64,000 nt of DNA from Lunularia cruciata (Eukaryota; Streptophyta; Marchantiopsida; Lunulariales; Lunulariaceae), in assembly GCA_948567375.1 (NCBI GenBank), contig OX419761.1, positions 35,900,501 through 35,964,500 of the forward strand, given 5' to 3'. Shown one piece after another: positions 1 to 8,869 of the stretch. The notes below the pieces were generated by a model. It was not told the origin of the DNA. It made no database searches and saw nothing but the letters and a program-made list of their open reading frames with translations. The position numbers were made by a program, and so were the translations under genes. Every line of letters begins with the position of its first letter. Positions within the stretch are counted from its first letter, which is position 1.

Positions 1-45
1 CTACACCAAGGTGGTATAATCTATCATCTCCAAACAATCATGCTA

Positions 46-727
46 GTATTGGGGTAGTAGGAGTTCAATCAACTACAAAACTGACTCCACCAAATGAATA
101 ACTAAGTTAGCTCTATCTATAACTTGGCTGACATTGATTTGGCTTGATCCTTCCTCCTTCTTTGTTAAGGCAAGGACGTTGGGTTCTTTTATGGTATGCA
201 TTGGGGTTCCCTCTACTTTAACATTGATATCTTCTTCTACTTCAGCCCCTTGTTGGTCTATCGTCCAAATGTTTGCTAAAGTTCATCTCTTTCTTCTTGG
301 TGTGTGTCCTTCTTCTCCAATGATAGGATTAGGGACTAAGGCTTGGGGGTTTGAGCTCTAAGCCAAGCACCTCTTGTTATGGAGTTCCTTGTCCTTCTCT
401 TGTGATTCTTCTAAATCTTTGGATATTGGGAGTTTGGGAGCAGATTGGACATCCTCAAACCAATCTTCTTCTTTGTCCTCCTCCTCCAATTATAGAGTGA
501 AGGACTATTCTTCTTCTTCTAAACAAGCTTCTTCCTTCTCTATTTCAAAAGCCACCTTGATGACCAGAGTGTTCTTCTTTGCCCACTTCTTGGTTGGGGT
601 GGCAGTTTGGGCCAACGGTGTTTGGGCCATTTCTTCTTTGGCTTGGTGTTCATCTCCTTATCCACTATCGCAAATTTACCAGCTCAAGCTAAATTTTGCA
701 TCCACCTCTTGATATTTCTTAATCATT
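46..727 (-). pseudogene. Decayed minus-strand reading frame, downstream half
   Basis: On the minus strand one frame reads through most of this stretch with a few stops. It starts at the chromovirus insertion point with GKSMIKKYQEVDAKF and later runs MAQTPLAQTATPTKKWAKK, then into a strongly acidic Glu/Asp-rich segment. The same frame continues on the other side of the LTR element (6455-6660), so the two halves were one sequence before the insertion. I do not recognise a family. The acidic, low-complexity composition and the repeat-rich setting suggest a transposon-associated protein, but that is inference. Several in-frame stops make it non-functional. The plus-strand open frames at 134-361 and 374-712 are Ser/Phe-rich shadows of this acidic segment. 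Confidence 0.35.
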
Positions 728-732
728 GACTT

Positions 733-1238
733 TGTAACAATATGGAGTTTATCAAAGAGTTAGTCGAGACTAACAAAGTAAAAAATAGGCCAAATTAACC
801 AAAAATTATAAGAATATTCTAAAAACATCTAGGAAGCTACTTGGTACCTTCCAAGTATTGGTTAATGTGCATGCCAAGTGATGACTTCTAGGAGCAAGTT
901 TCTTAGGAAGTTTCTTGGGAAGCTTAGCTAGCATGCTAAGTAGGTGGCTTCTAGAAGAAGCTTCTTGGGAAGCTTCCCACCTAGCTTAGCTTGTATGCCA
1001 AATAGACTTCTTCTAGAAGCAAGCTTCTTGAGAAGCTTTCCAATTAGCTTGGCTTGCCTTCTACAAAAGTGGCTTTTAGGAAATTTCTTGAGAAACTTCT
1101 CAAGAGCCTTGTATGCTTCCTTATAAATACCAAAGCATAGGCTCATGCTAGGCATTTGGAGTTTTCCTTCATTCTAGAGTCTCATGTGACCTTTATCTTT
1201 GATCTTCTATTTTCCTATTTCTCTCCTTGGTCTTTACA
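733..1238 (+). repeat. 5' LTR of element 1
   Basis: It runs from TGTAACAATATGG to TTTACA, directly followed by the primer-binding site. It contains about four imperfect 62-64-bp tandem units between roughly 882 and 1131. Each is built on AAGCTTC-type inverted repeats such as AGAAGCTTCTT, so this part can fold into hairpins. A TATA box (TATAAATA, 1122-1129) follows the tandem units and is kept in every LTR copy of the window, so it is the likely Pol II promoter. The left flank 728-732 is GACTT. Confidence 0.9.
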
Positions 1239-1239
1239 T

Positions 1240-1251
1240 TGGTATTAGAGC
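1240..1251 (+). other. Primer-binding site (initiator tRNA-Met type)
   Basis: TGGTATTAGAGC lies one base after the LTR end. It differs at one position from the usual plant initiator-Met site TGGTATCAGAGC. Element 2 has TGGTATCAAAGC at the matching place. Confidence 0.85.
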
Positions 1252-1599
1252 AAGAATGGAATGGATGGAATTTATGGACTACCAAATCCATTTCCACCAA
1301 ACCATTGATATTTTCATGTTTATATATTACTTAAAAAATCATTTCATGCAATTCATCATCTCAAACTTTGGGCTGAATTTTTTGAATATAATCACCTTGC
1401 TCGATGAACCCTTAGTACTTCCAATTGTAACTTATGGAGAGCGGAAGATGTGTGGCATCAACATGTTAATTTAGATAGATTGTAGATGGTTTGATAGAGT
1501 AGTAGCCATGGCAGCAATGCCCAAAGTTATCGTTACCATGCAATAATAAATTGAGCACATTACTCAATTTTTGGAAGAATAAAATCATCAACGATAAGA

Positions 1600-2350
1600 G
1601 CATATAGCAAGAGCACCATTTCAAGAAGTAGAAGAGCAAATCTGATTTCCAAAACCCAAGATATTTGAATGCAAGAACCTCTTGTGCGTATTGGAGAATT
1701 TTTTGTTTGATTGTGAATGTTATTTTGAAGTTATAAGTCTTCAAGATGAATAGAAGTAGATTCTCTTGACTTCAAGCCAATTGGATGGAGTGGCAAAATT
1801 ATGGTGTTGATTCCAAGTAGAGCAATCTAAATGGCAATTTATTATGCCAATCTCAACATGGGATGTATTCAAGAGTACAACAATTGGACAATTTTGAGCT
1901 ATAAATGTTACACAAGCTATATGATATAGGTTGGCAAAATTGAAGCAAATTGGTTAGGTAAGAAGTTACATCACTCAATTCCAAAGCACCATAATGCAAA
2001 TTCTAAATATATTAGAAGGTGAAGCTCTAGATTGATCTGTGAAGGGTTTGATTCATGCACCAAATTGGAAGTGACCATGCAAGAGCCCAAACACTTGGAG
2101 GAAACCATGCAGTTGGCTAAGTGCTTTGATTCCCTAGTTGCAACAACTTGGTCTCAGCCTCGACTTTCATAGAACTTGCCTATACACTACACACGCATGG
2201 AGGAGCTGGCACCAATGGAGATTGATACCTTCCAATAGAAGCCACTTGGCCCTACAGATAAGGAAAGATTGTGACAAAATGATGCTTTTTTTATTGTTAC
2301 CAAATTAGGCATTGTATTGTTGAATATCCACTCAAGGATGGATGCTCTAA
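1600..2350 (+). pseudogene. Degenerate gag region of element 1
   Basis: Fragments in shifting frames match the gag region of element 2: a stretch like SQLDGVAKLW, then VRSYITQF, ILNILEGEALD and a zinc-knuckle remnant (FYCYQIRHCIVEYP). The first and last cysteines of the CCHC knuckle are replaced. Many stops are present. In the family, gag forms the retroelement particle and its knuckle binds RNA; this copy cannot make it. Confidence 0.7.
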
Positions 2351-2489
2351 CAAATTGCCCAAATGGAGATTGTGGAACGCAATTATCAAGGAAATGAAGA
2401 ATCCCAATAGGAGAACTCAAGCCATCTACTAGGAACTTGATTAGTTCCATGAGATTGACAGCTCGACCTATGCAAGTTTGCTTCACTTG

Positions 2490-2830
2490 TAAGGTATGAT
2501 ATTTGATCATGGTTGTAAGATGTTGGTTGATTTTAGAAGTTTAGAAAAGAGGTTGATCCATGCAATTCTCAAGTCAATGTCCATACAATTAGCAAGGGAA
2601 TTAAATATTCATATCAACTAATAATTGGAAATAGATTGATGATGGTGAATGCTAAAAAGGGTTCTGCATTCCGTACTTCACATCTTGTTACATTCAAGAT
2701 TGGGAAAGAGTATATGGAGTGTATGAGGTTTTTATTGAAACCTCTACACTATGATGTCATTTTGGGTTTGCCTTGGCTTGAACATCATAAGGTTCAATTT
2801 GATTTGACATAACAACAAATTCAAGTACAA
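2490..2830 (+). pseudogene. Degenerate protease region of element 1
   Basis: The segment reads GCKMLVDFRS where a retropepsin would have LVDSGAT. Further on it reads YDVILGLPWLEHHKVQFD-like text (about 2750-2800), a pattern typical of the C-terminal half of Ty3/gypsy proteases. The DSG active-site triad is lost. Element 2 lacks about 100 bp here that element 1 retains. Confidence 0.6.
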
Positions 2831-3049
2831 CACCAAGGTAAGAATTATTGATTAGGTTGTCTGGCACTTTTGAGTAAGACACCAAAGAATAATAAGTTCC
2901 CAGATGAGAATTTTATTAGTAAAGCAACCATAAAATAAGCTTTGGAGGAAGATAGATCTATTTTTGGGGTGTGGATGAAGTTGATTGCACATGGAGAATC
3001 TGAGGAGTGCCAAAAGCCTTGTCAAGCAATGGTTGATTAAATAGTTCAG

Positions 3050-4330
3050 GAGTTTGCAAATATGTTTTTGGATGATCTACCAAAGGGAGTACACTTTGAT
3101 CATGGTATGCCCTTCAAGATTAAATTATTGCCAAGAAGTACTTACCAATGAGTAGACCAATCTATTGGCTCTCACCAAAGGAGTTGGACAAGCTTTGAAC
3201 AACACTAACAAAATTTTTGGAGACGGATTTCATACAATATAGTACATTCCTTGGGGACCACTGGTATCATTTGTTCCAAAGAAGGATGGAGGACTTCACT
3301 TCTATATTGATTACCATGGCCTCAATAAAAAATAGTGAAAAATGCGTACCCATTGCCTCAAATTGATGATTTGCTAGATCAATTTAGTGGAGCACAATAC
3401 TTCTCCAAGTTGGATATCTAAAGTGGCTATTGGCAAATTCTCATTGATAGAGAGGATATGAAAAATATTATCTTTTGCACAAGGTATTTGCATTTTGAAT
3501 GGAGAGTTCTACCAGTTGGGATCATTAATGCTCCAATCATCTTCATGGATCAAATGCATTGGGTGTTGGATGTGCTATTAGATTGATACATGGTGATGTT
3601 CTTGAATGATATTTTAATTTATAGTAAAGTGGAAGTAGGCCACGTAAATAACATGCAAGAAGTCCTAAGATAACTATATCAATGGAAGTTTTATTACAAG
3701 AAGTTAAAATTGTGCCTTTTGGTATAAGGAAGTTACCTTCTTGGGTCACAAGATCTCAACAGATTGGATCAAGATGGAAGAGGAGAAAATCAAGACCATT
3801 ATTTTGATTGGTCTACTCTAAAGGATACCATAGAAGTGCATGCATTTAATGGCTTGGTAAGTTTTTCCAATCCACTACTATGCTTATTGGCCACACCATT
3901 GACCAACCTCTTGAAGAAGACCTCAAGCTTTTAATGGACCACCAAGCACAAAGAGGTATTCCAAAAGCTTAAACATATGGTGATTTCAAGACCTATTCTT
4001 CAACCATATGATCCTCAACTACTTTGTGTAATTGATTTTGATACTTCTAACTTTACCATTAGAATTATGTTGTAGTAGAAATTTCTAGATGTGCTACATC
4101 TCATTGCCTTTGTGGCTTACCAACTAAACACCACAAAAAGGAATTACTCTACTCTAGATTGGGAACAACTAGCAATGGTATATGCCACCAAGATATGGAG
4201 ACATTATCTCTTGTGGAAACAAGTAATCATGCAAACCAATCACAAACCCTTGTTGCAAACATTATATTTGGAACACATGAAGAGTAGACATCATTGATGG
4301 AAGGAAAAACTATAGTTTTTTGACCTCAAA
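3050..4330 (+). pseudogene. Degenerate reverse transcriptase and RNase H of element 1
   Basis: Broken frames show the gypsy RT order: PKKDGGLHF-like fingers, YFSKLDI, YWQILIDRED, LPVGIINAP, then MFLNDILIYS. The last replaces the catalytic FLDD with FLND. RNase H follows, with LDVLHLIAFVAYQLN and an NYSTLDWEQLAMVYATKIW segment at 4091-4297. Stops and frameshifts occur throughout. It is colinear with element 2, where the same RT is split by a solo LTR. Confidence 0.8.
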
Positions 4331-4479
4331 CTTTAATACAAACCCAATAGGTTCCATGTCATCCTTGATGCGCTATCAAGATGACTTCATTTGGATTCTC
4401 TTCCTCTCATCACTATGGCAATCACAACAATATCAATCAACTCCAAGGTCCAAATCAAGTTTAGGATCAATTTACAACA

Positions 4480-5930
4480 AGACCCCTTCTTTTAGATGGT
4501 ACAAGGTCATCTTCCTATACATGACAAGGAATATAACACCTTCTCCTTCAAGGAAGTCCTTCAATTCTAGAAGAACTTGATCTATGTTCCAACCAAGAGT
4601 GATCTATGACTTGTGTGCCTTCAAGAAGCCCATGACTTACCAATTGCTAGTTATATGGGTGTAGAAAAGACCTTGGATACCCTACAATGCCAATGGTGGT
4701 GGCCCAACATGGCATGAAATTTTTCAAGAGTTTATCTGATCTTGTGAGAGCTACCAATGCAACAAGGCCAACAACCAAAAACCAAGTGGACTCCTTCAAC
4801 CACTTTCCATCCCATTTGCATGATGGAAACATTTGAGCTTAGATCTCATTACCTGCTTACTCAAGACAAAGTAAGGTCACACAACAATTGTGGTGTTTGT
4901 GGATAAGATTAGTAAGCAAATCCATTTGGCACTAACTTTTGATACAATGGATACTCCAACATTGGTTCAGATCTACTTCAAAAATTTCTTCAAGCATCAT
5001 GGGATACCTCATGTACTCATTTTTGAACTTGATCCTCAATTCACCAGAAAATTTTGGCAAGCACTCTTTCAAATACTCTACACCAAGCTTACTTTGTCCA
5101 TGGTCTATTGTCCTTAAATTGATTGACAAACTCAATGTGCAAGTCACATCTTGGAGGATATGCTTCATGCCTTTGTCAATGTTCACCACACCAACTAGAA
5201 TGAAGATCTTGTAGTTGCTAAATTTGCCTATAATAATTCAAAACATGCAAGCATCAGATTCTCTCCCTTCTTCCTTAATTTTGGCCAAGACCCACTTATT
5301 CCATATTCACTTCTTGTTCCTCTTCCATCTCATGTCCTTCATACTTCCACCTTCTTGATCACAATATCCCAATCTTTATAACAAGCCAAATCTCATCTCC
5401 TTGTTGCTCAAAATTGTCAAAAACAATATGCGGACCAACATCATCATAATCTCACCTTTCAACTCAATGATCAAGTCATGATTCTTTTTAGTAACCTACC
5501 CCACCCACTTGATACCCAAGTTTGTAAACTTACTCATACTTGGATAGATCTATTTGATGTCACCCAAGCCATTCCTCCAATTGCTTATCAACTTGCCTTG
5601 CCTTATCATATGCAAATCCACCTTGTCTTTCATGTTTCCAAGTTGAAACCTTTTTTTTCTAATCCATCTTCCTTTTCCATTTGTATCCAACCTCCTTCTC
5701 CTCCTTCTCTTCCTCCTCCCATCCTTATCAATGATCATGAGGAGTATGAAGTTGATTGTATTCTTACATGTTGCCACATTCAATGTGATTGCAAATAACA
5801 TATGGGATACAAAGTCCTTTGGAAAGGTATCCAGTTGATGATGCCACTTCGGAGCTTCTTTCTCATCTCCAAAATGCAAAAATGACCATCCAAGAGTTTG
5901 AAGCTTTTACGGTGATGAGAACATTACCAA
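4480..5930 (+). pseudogene. Degenerate integrase and chromodomain of element 1
   Basis: Integrase core fragments are VVFVDKISKQIHLA (first Asp), a segment ending in LDPQFTRKFWQ, and ILEDMLHAFVNVH further on. The canonical HVSKLKP motif at about 5631-5651 precedes an acidic EEYEVDCIL stretch and, one frame over, YPVDDATSELLSHLQNAK. Together these make a chromodomain (about 5734-5920). In living chromoviruses the chromodomain steers integration to chromatin. Several stops and one or more frameshifts break this copy. Confidence 0.8.
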
Positions 5931-5935
5931 CAAAC

Positions 5936-5947
5936 GGTGGGGGAATA
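5936..5947 (+). other. Polypurine tract of element 1
   Basis: A purine-rich run centred on GGTGGGGGAA lies immediately before the TGTAAC start of the 3' LTR. This is the expected place for plus-strand priming. Confidence 0.7.
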
Positions 5948-6454
5948 TGTAACAATATGGAGATTACAAATGAGTTAGTTGAGACTAACAAAGTAGAAAA
6001 TAGGCCAAATTAGCCAAAAATTATAAAAATATTCTAGAAGCATCTAGAAAGTTACTTGGTACTTCTAAATATTGGGTAATGTGCATGCCAAATGGTGACT
6101 TCTAGGAGAAAGCTTCTTGTGAAGCTTCTTGGCTAGCTTAGCTTGCACACCAAGTAAATGGCTTCTAGAAAAAAACTTCTTGGGAAGCTTCCTAGTGAGC
6201 TTAGCTTGCATGCAAAGGAGGCGGCTTCTAGAAGAAATTTCTTTGAGAAGCTTCCCAATTAGCTTGTCTTGCACTCTAAAAAAATGACTTTTAGGAAGTT
6301 TCTTGATAAGTTTCTCAAGAGCCTTGTATGCATCCCTATAAATACCAAAGCCAAAGCTCATGCTAGGCATTTGAAGTTTTTCTTCATTCTAGAGTCCCAA
6401 TGTGATATTTCATTTGATCTTCTATTATCTTATTTCTTTCCTTGGTATTTTCTA
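5948..6454 (+). repeat. 3' LTR of element 1
   Basis: It is colinear with 733-1238, including the tandem AAGCTTC units and the TATAAATA box (6337-6344). It ends TTTTCTA instead of TTTACA and is followed by the target duplicate GACTT (6455-6459). Many substitutions separate the two LTRs by eye, so the insertion is not recent. Confidence 0.9.
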
Positions 6455-6660
6455 GACTTCCCGTTGGGCTAGGAAATGAAGTCATCTTTGGCAAGATAAT
6501 GACAAAGGAATCTTGTGTGCTCCTCCTTGTTCAATAAGTTAAGCCCCATGTAGAAATGAATCACAAAGGGGGCTGGGTAAGTTGCTCTTCTCTCATCAAA
6601 GACATCATGGTGAAGTGTTTGGGCATGTAAGTAGAACATGCAAGCCCAATTGATAGGCTT
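6455..6660 (-). pseudogene. Decayed minus-strand reading frame, upstream half
   Basis: Read on the minus strand from 6660, one frame is open for about 62 codons (KPINWACMFYLHAQT..., ...HFYMGLNLLNKEEH...) up to a TAG near 6470. It then continues in the same frame across the removed LTR element into 727 and below. I do not recognise the protein. Stops lie just upstream as well. It is the pre-insertion host of element 1. Confidence 0.35.
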
Positions 6661-6810
6661 GGGTGTTGGTTAAGTAAGTTGTATGTTTGTGACAAAACAA
6701 TGTCATATTGACTTCCACCATTTCTTGCTTAGCTAGGTACTTATAACTAAGAACTCACCAACCATTGTTGTGGTTGCAATGTTCTACAAATCTATCTTTG
6801 ATCTCCTAGT

Positions 6811-7089
6811 TCAGCTCTTGATCATAGAACTTGGTATCAATGGTCATTGCTCCTATTGGGCTTGCATCAAGGCCAAGTACATTCCTCCAGTTTTTTTCTG
6901 TCCAACCCATAGGATTTCCTCTCAGCTCTTCACTACTTCTCACCTTCCAGGTCAGCTCTTGATCATAGAACTTGGTGTCGATGGTCATTGCTCCTATTGG
7001 GCCTGAATTGAGGCCAAGTACATTCCTCCAGTTTTTTCTGTCCAACCCATTGGATTTTCTCTCAGCTCTTCACTTCTTCTCACTTCCAA
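6811..7089. repeat. Two-copy tandem duplication, 141-bp unit
   Basis: TCAGCTCTTGATCATAGAAC begins at 6811 and again at 6952, and the following 140 bp match with few differences. On the minus strand both units read as GAMTIDTKFYDQEL with a linking NWRNVLGL segment, giving an internally duplicated 79-residue open frame (6806-7045). I do not recognise the peptide. Confidence 0.85.
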
Positions 7090-7970
7090 CTCATGGTCGC
7101 ATGAATGATTTTGAAGTCAGTTGCATCCCCATCCCAGTGCAAGAATCCCATATGCTTGCTCCAAATTATCTCTCCTACAATATGCTATGCTTGGGCAGTG
7201 ATACACTGCACAAGCATATTCACTATTGGACTTTGGAGGATGAATCATGGACACTCAAGAATTAAGGACTGGAAGCAAATGCTAGTTTGGCTTCAAAGAC
7301 TAGGAAAAACTATAATAGCTTAGGTTTGAGATTGATTGCACCGAATAGATCTCTTGAAATGTGGAAAGTGGAAATGGCCATTCACCACTTTGTTTTATAG
7401 GTTGTCTTCAGTCAGTCTTTGGTCAGAAAGTGGTTGGGTCATCCTTGTTCCTTGTCATACTTTCAATATCAAGTATTGCTAGCAAATGCAAACCATCACT
7501 CTCCCCCAACAGTCAGAGTTTTGATGCAAGCATTGGCCAAAATGCCAATAGTCCTCCTCAAAATGCGAACCACCCTTCTTGATTTGGAATGGTCTTCCTT
7601 GAATGTATTGGTGATGCATTCAAATTGATATATTGTGCTTGCCATGTGTTACATCCGGAAAGAGCTGCATTGGGGCAAACTCATTTGGCTAAGTTTTGAT
7701 AGTTGTGCAAGTGCTACCGGACCTAATGACATTCTGAATGGATATCTTCAGGCCAAAGTCCTTGCCTTTCCCCGAACCATTTTCCTTTGAGCACCCAGTG
7801 GCCCTGAGTTGGTTGCCTGCATTCTTCCTCCAGGTGTTTCTCCCTCCCAGACTCTATTATTTTGGTTAATAGCTCCAAAGTCCCAACTCAAAGAATCTAC
7901 TTATCTACAAGTTCCTATCTAATTTGTAGTATAGACTAGCACTTCTTGATTTACAAAGTTGAAATTAATA
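7090..7970. other. No supported gene
   Basis: Short open frames occur on both strands, but none is recognisable. The stretch lies directly downstream, in minus-strand sense, of the PF04827 transposase and may include its eroded 3' part, though I see no clear match. Confidence 0.4.
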
Positions 7971-7974
7971 AATA

Positions 7975-8850
7975 AATAAAACAAATAACACAAAAAGGTG
8001 TGCACAACAATACTCATGACCTTGAATTGAGTACCTTGCATCAGATGAAACACCTTTAAGTAGGTTCATGAGCAATAGAGGACAATAAACAACATTAATG
8101 CTTTTATTTGATCCAGCCATACCAATATATACATGCTAAATCCACAAACCTGAGGTTGCTATGGCTTCCATGATATTGATCAGTCTCCTTGTCAATCTTT
8201 GTATTGTGATTGCCATGAGATTGTGCAATTCTTCCATTCCCAATGTGTGCAATCAAGAGAATTCCCTGTGCTCATTGGTTACAAGTTGTCATTGCATATA
8301 CTCAACTATTGGAAGGCAAAGGTACTCTTTCCCACAAGTAACAATAATTGCTGAGGCAAACAGTTGTAAGCATTTGTTTGTTGTAGATTCACCAAATCAA
8401 ACATATTGATCAACTGAGTTGCGAGCTATGTCATTTGCAAAGATTCTAAGAGCAACGGTGACCTTGTGGATGGAAGAAAGACAAAAGGATCCAACTGCAT
8501 CTCTTTTCTAGACAAAATACTCATCCTGGGTATAACTCCAAAGATGATGCAATGGAATAATTGACTTCTCATTTGAAACCACCTTTGAAAGATAGGAGCT
8601 GAGAACACTGGATCCAGAGAGAAGTAGTCCTCATATATTCTTTGGTGCCCCGTTGCATGGTCTCGGTACAGATTATGGAAGAGTCCCAGTCTTGAACCAC
8701 CTCTACAAGTCTCATTTGAAACCACCTTTGAAAGATGCGAGCAGGGAACACTGGATCCAGAGAGAAGTAATCCTGATATATTCTTTGGTGTCCCGTTCTT
8801 TGGTCTCATGCAGATTGTGGAAAGCATCCCGGTCGTCAAAAATTAAATCG
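7975..8850 (-). pseudogene. Decayed plant harbinger-type transposase (PF04827-like)
   Basis: Read on the minus strand in several frames, the order matches the plant transposon protein family. First comes RIYEDYFSLDPVFSAPIF then FQRWFQMR (N-terminal, about 8700-8850). Next are KRDAVGSFCLSS and VTVALRIFAND (about 8420-8500). Then comes NSLDCTHWEWKNCTISWQSQ, equivalent to the family's IDCMHWxWKNCP with the first catalytic Asp. After that GLWI-HVYIGMAG and SNKSINVV lead to RYSIQGHEY. There are several frameshifts and stops, and the N-terminal part is tandemly duplicated. These are PIF/Harbinger DDE transposases that cut and paste DNA. No terminal inverted repeats were identified by eye. Confidence 0.75.
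8567..8850. repeat. Two-copy tandem duplication, about 143-bp unit
   Basis: TCTCATTTGAAACCACCTTT starts at 8567 and 8710. The units cover the transposase segment EDYFSLDP/FQRWFQMR, so the decayed gene contains that segment twice. Confidence 0.85.
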
Positions 8851-8869
8851 TTTAATTAAAATTGTTGCA

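Larger units (their letters stand above)
733..6454 (+). mobile_element. Full-length degenerate Ty3/gypsy chromovirus (element 1)
   Basis: This is an LTR retrotransposon with all structural parts. LTRs of about 506 bp begin TGTAAC and end near CA/TA. A primer-binding site for initiator tRNA-Met sits just inside the 5' LTR, and a purine-rich tract precedes the 3' LTR. The 5-bp target duplication GACTT is at 728-732 and 6455-6459. Domain order read from fragments is gag, protease, RT, RNase H, integrase, then the HVSKLKP motif and a chromodomain, which is the order of plant chromoviruses. All coding parts carry stops and frameshifts. The RT catalytic FLDD reads FLND (about 3597-3610), so it is dead. 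It inserted into a minus-strand reading frame. Element 2 (22682 on) belongs to the same family. Confidence 0.9.

Noticed and set aside
928-1155. Lys/Leu-rich minus-strand frame in the LTR (also 6065-6370)
   Set aside because: It is produced by the AAGCTTC tandem units of the LTR; the repeated KLxGKLxKK pattern follows the DNA repeat and is not a protein family.
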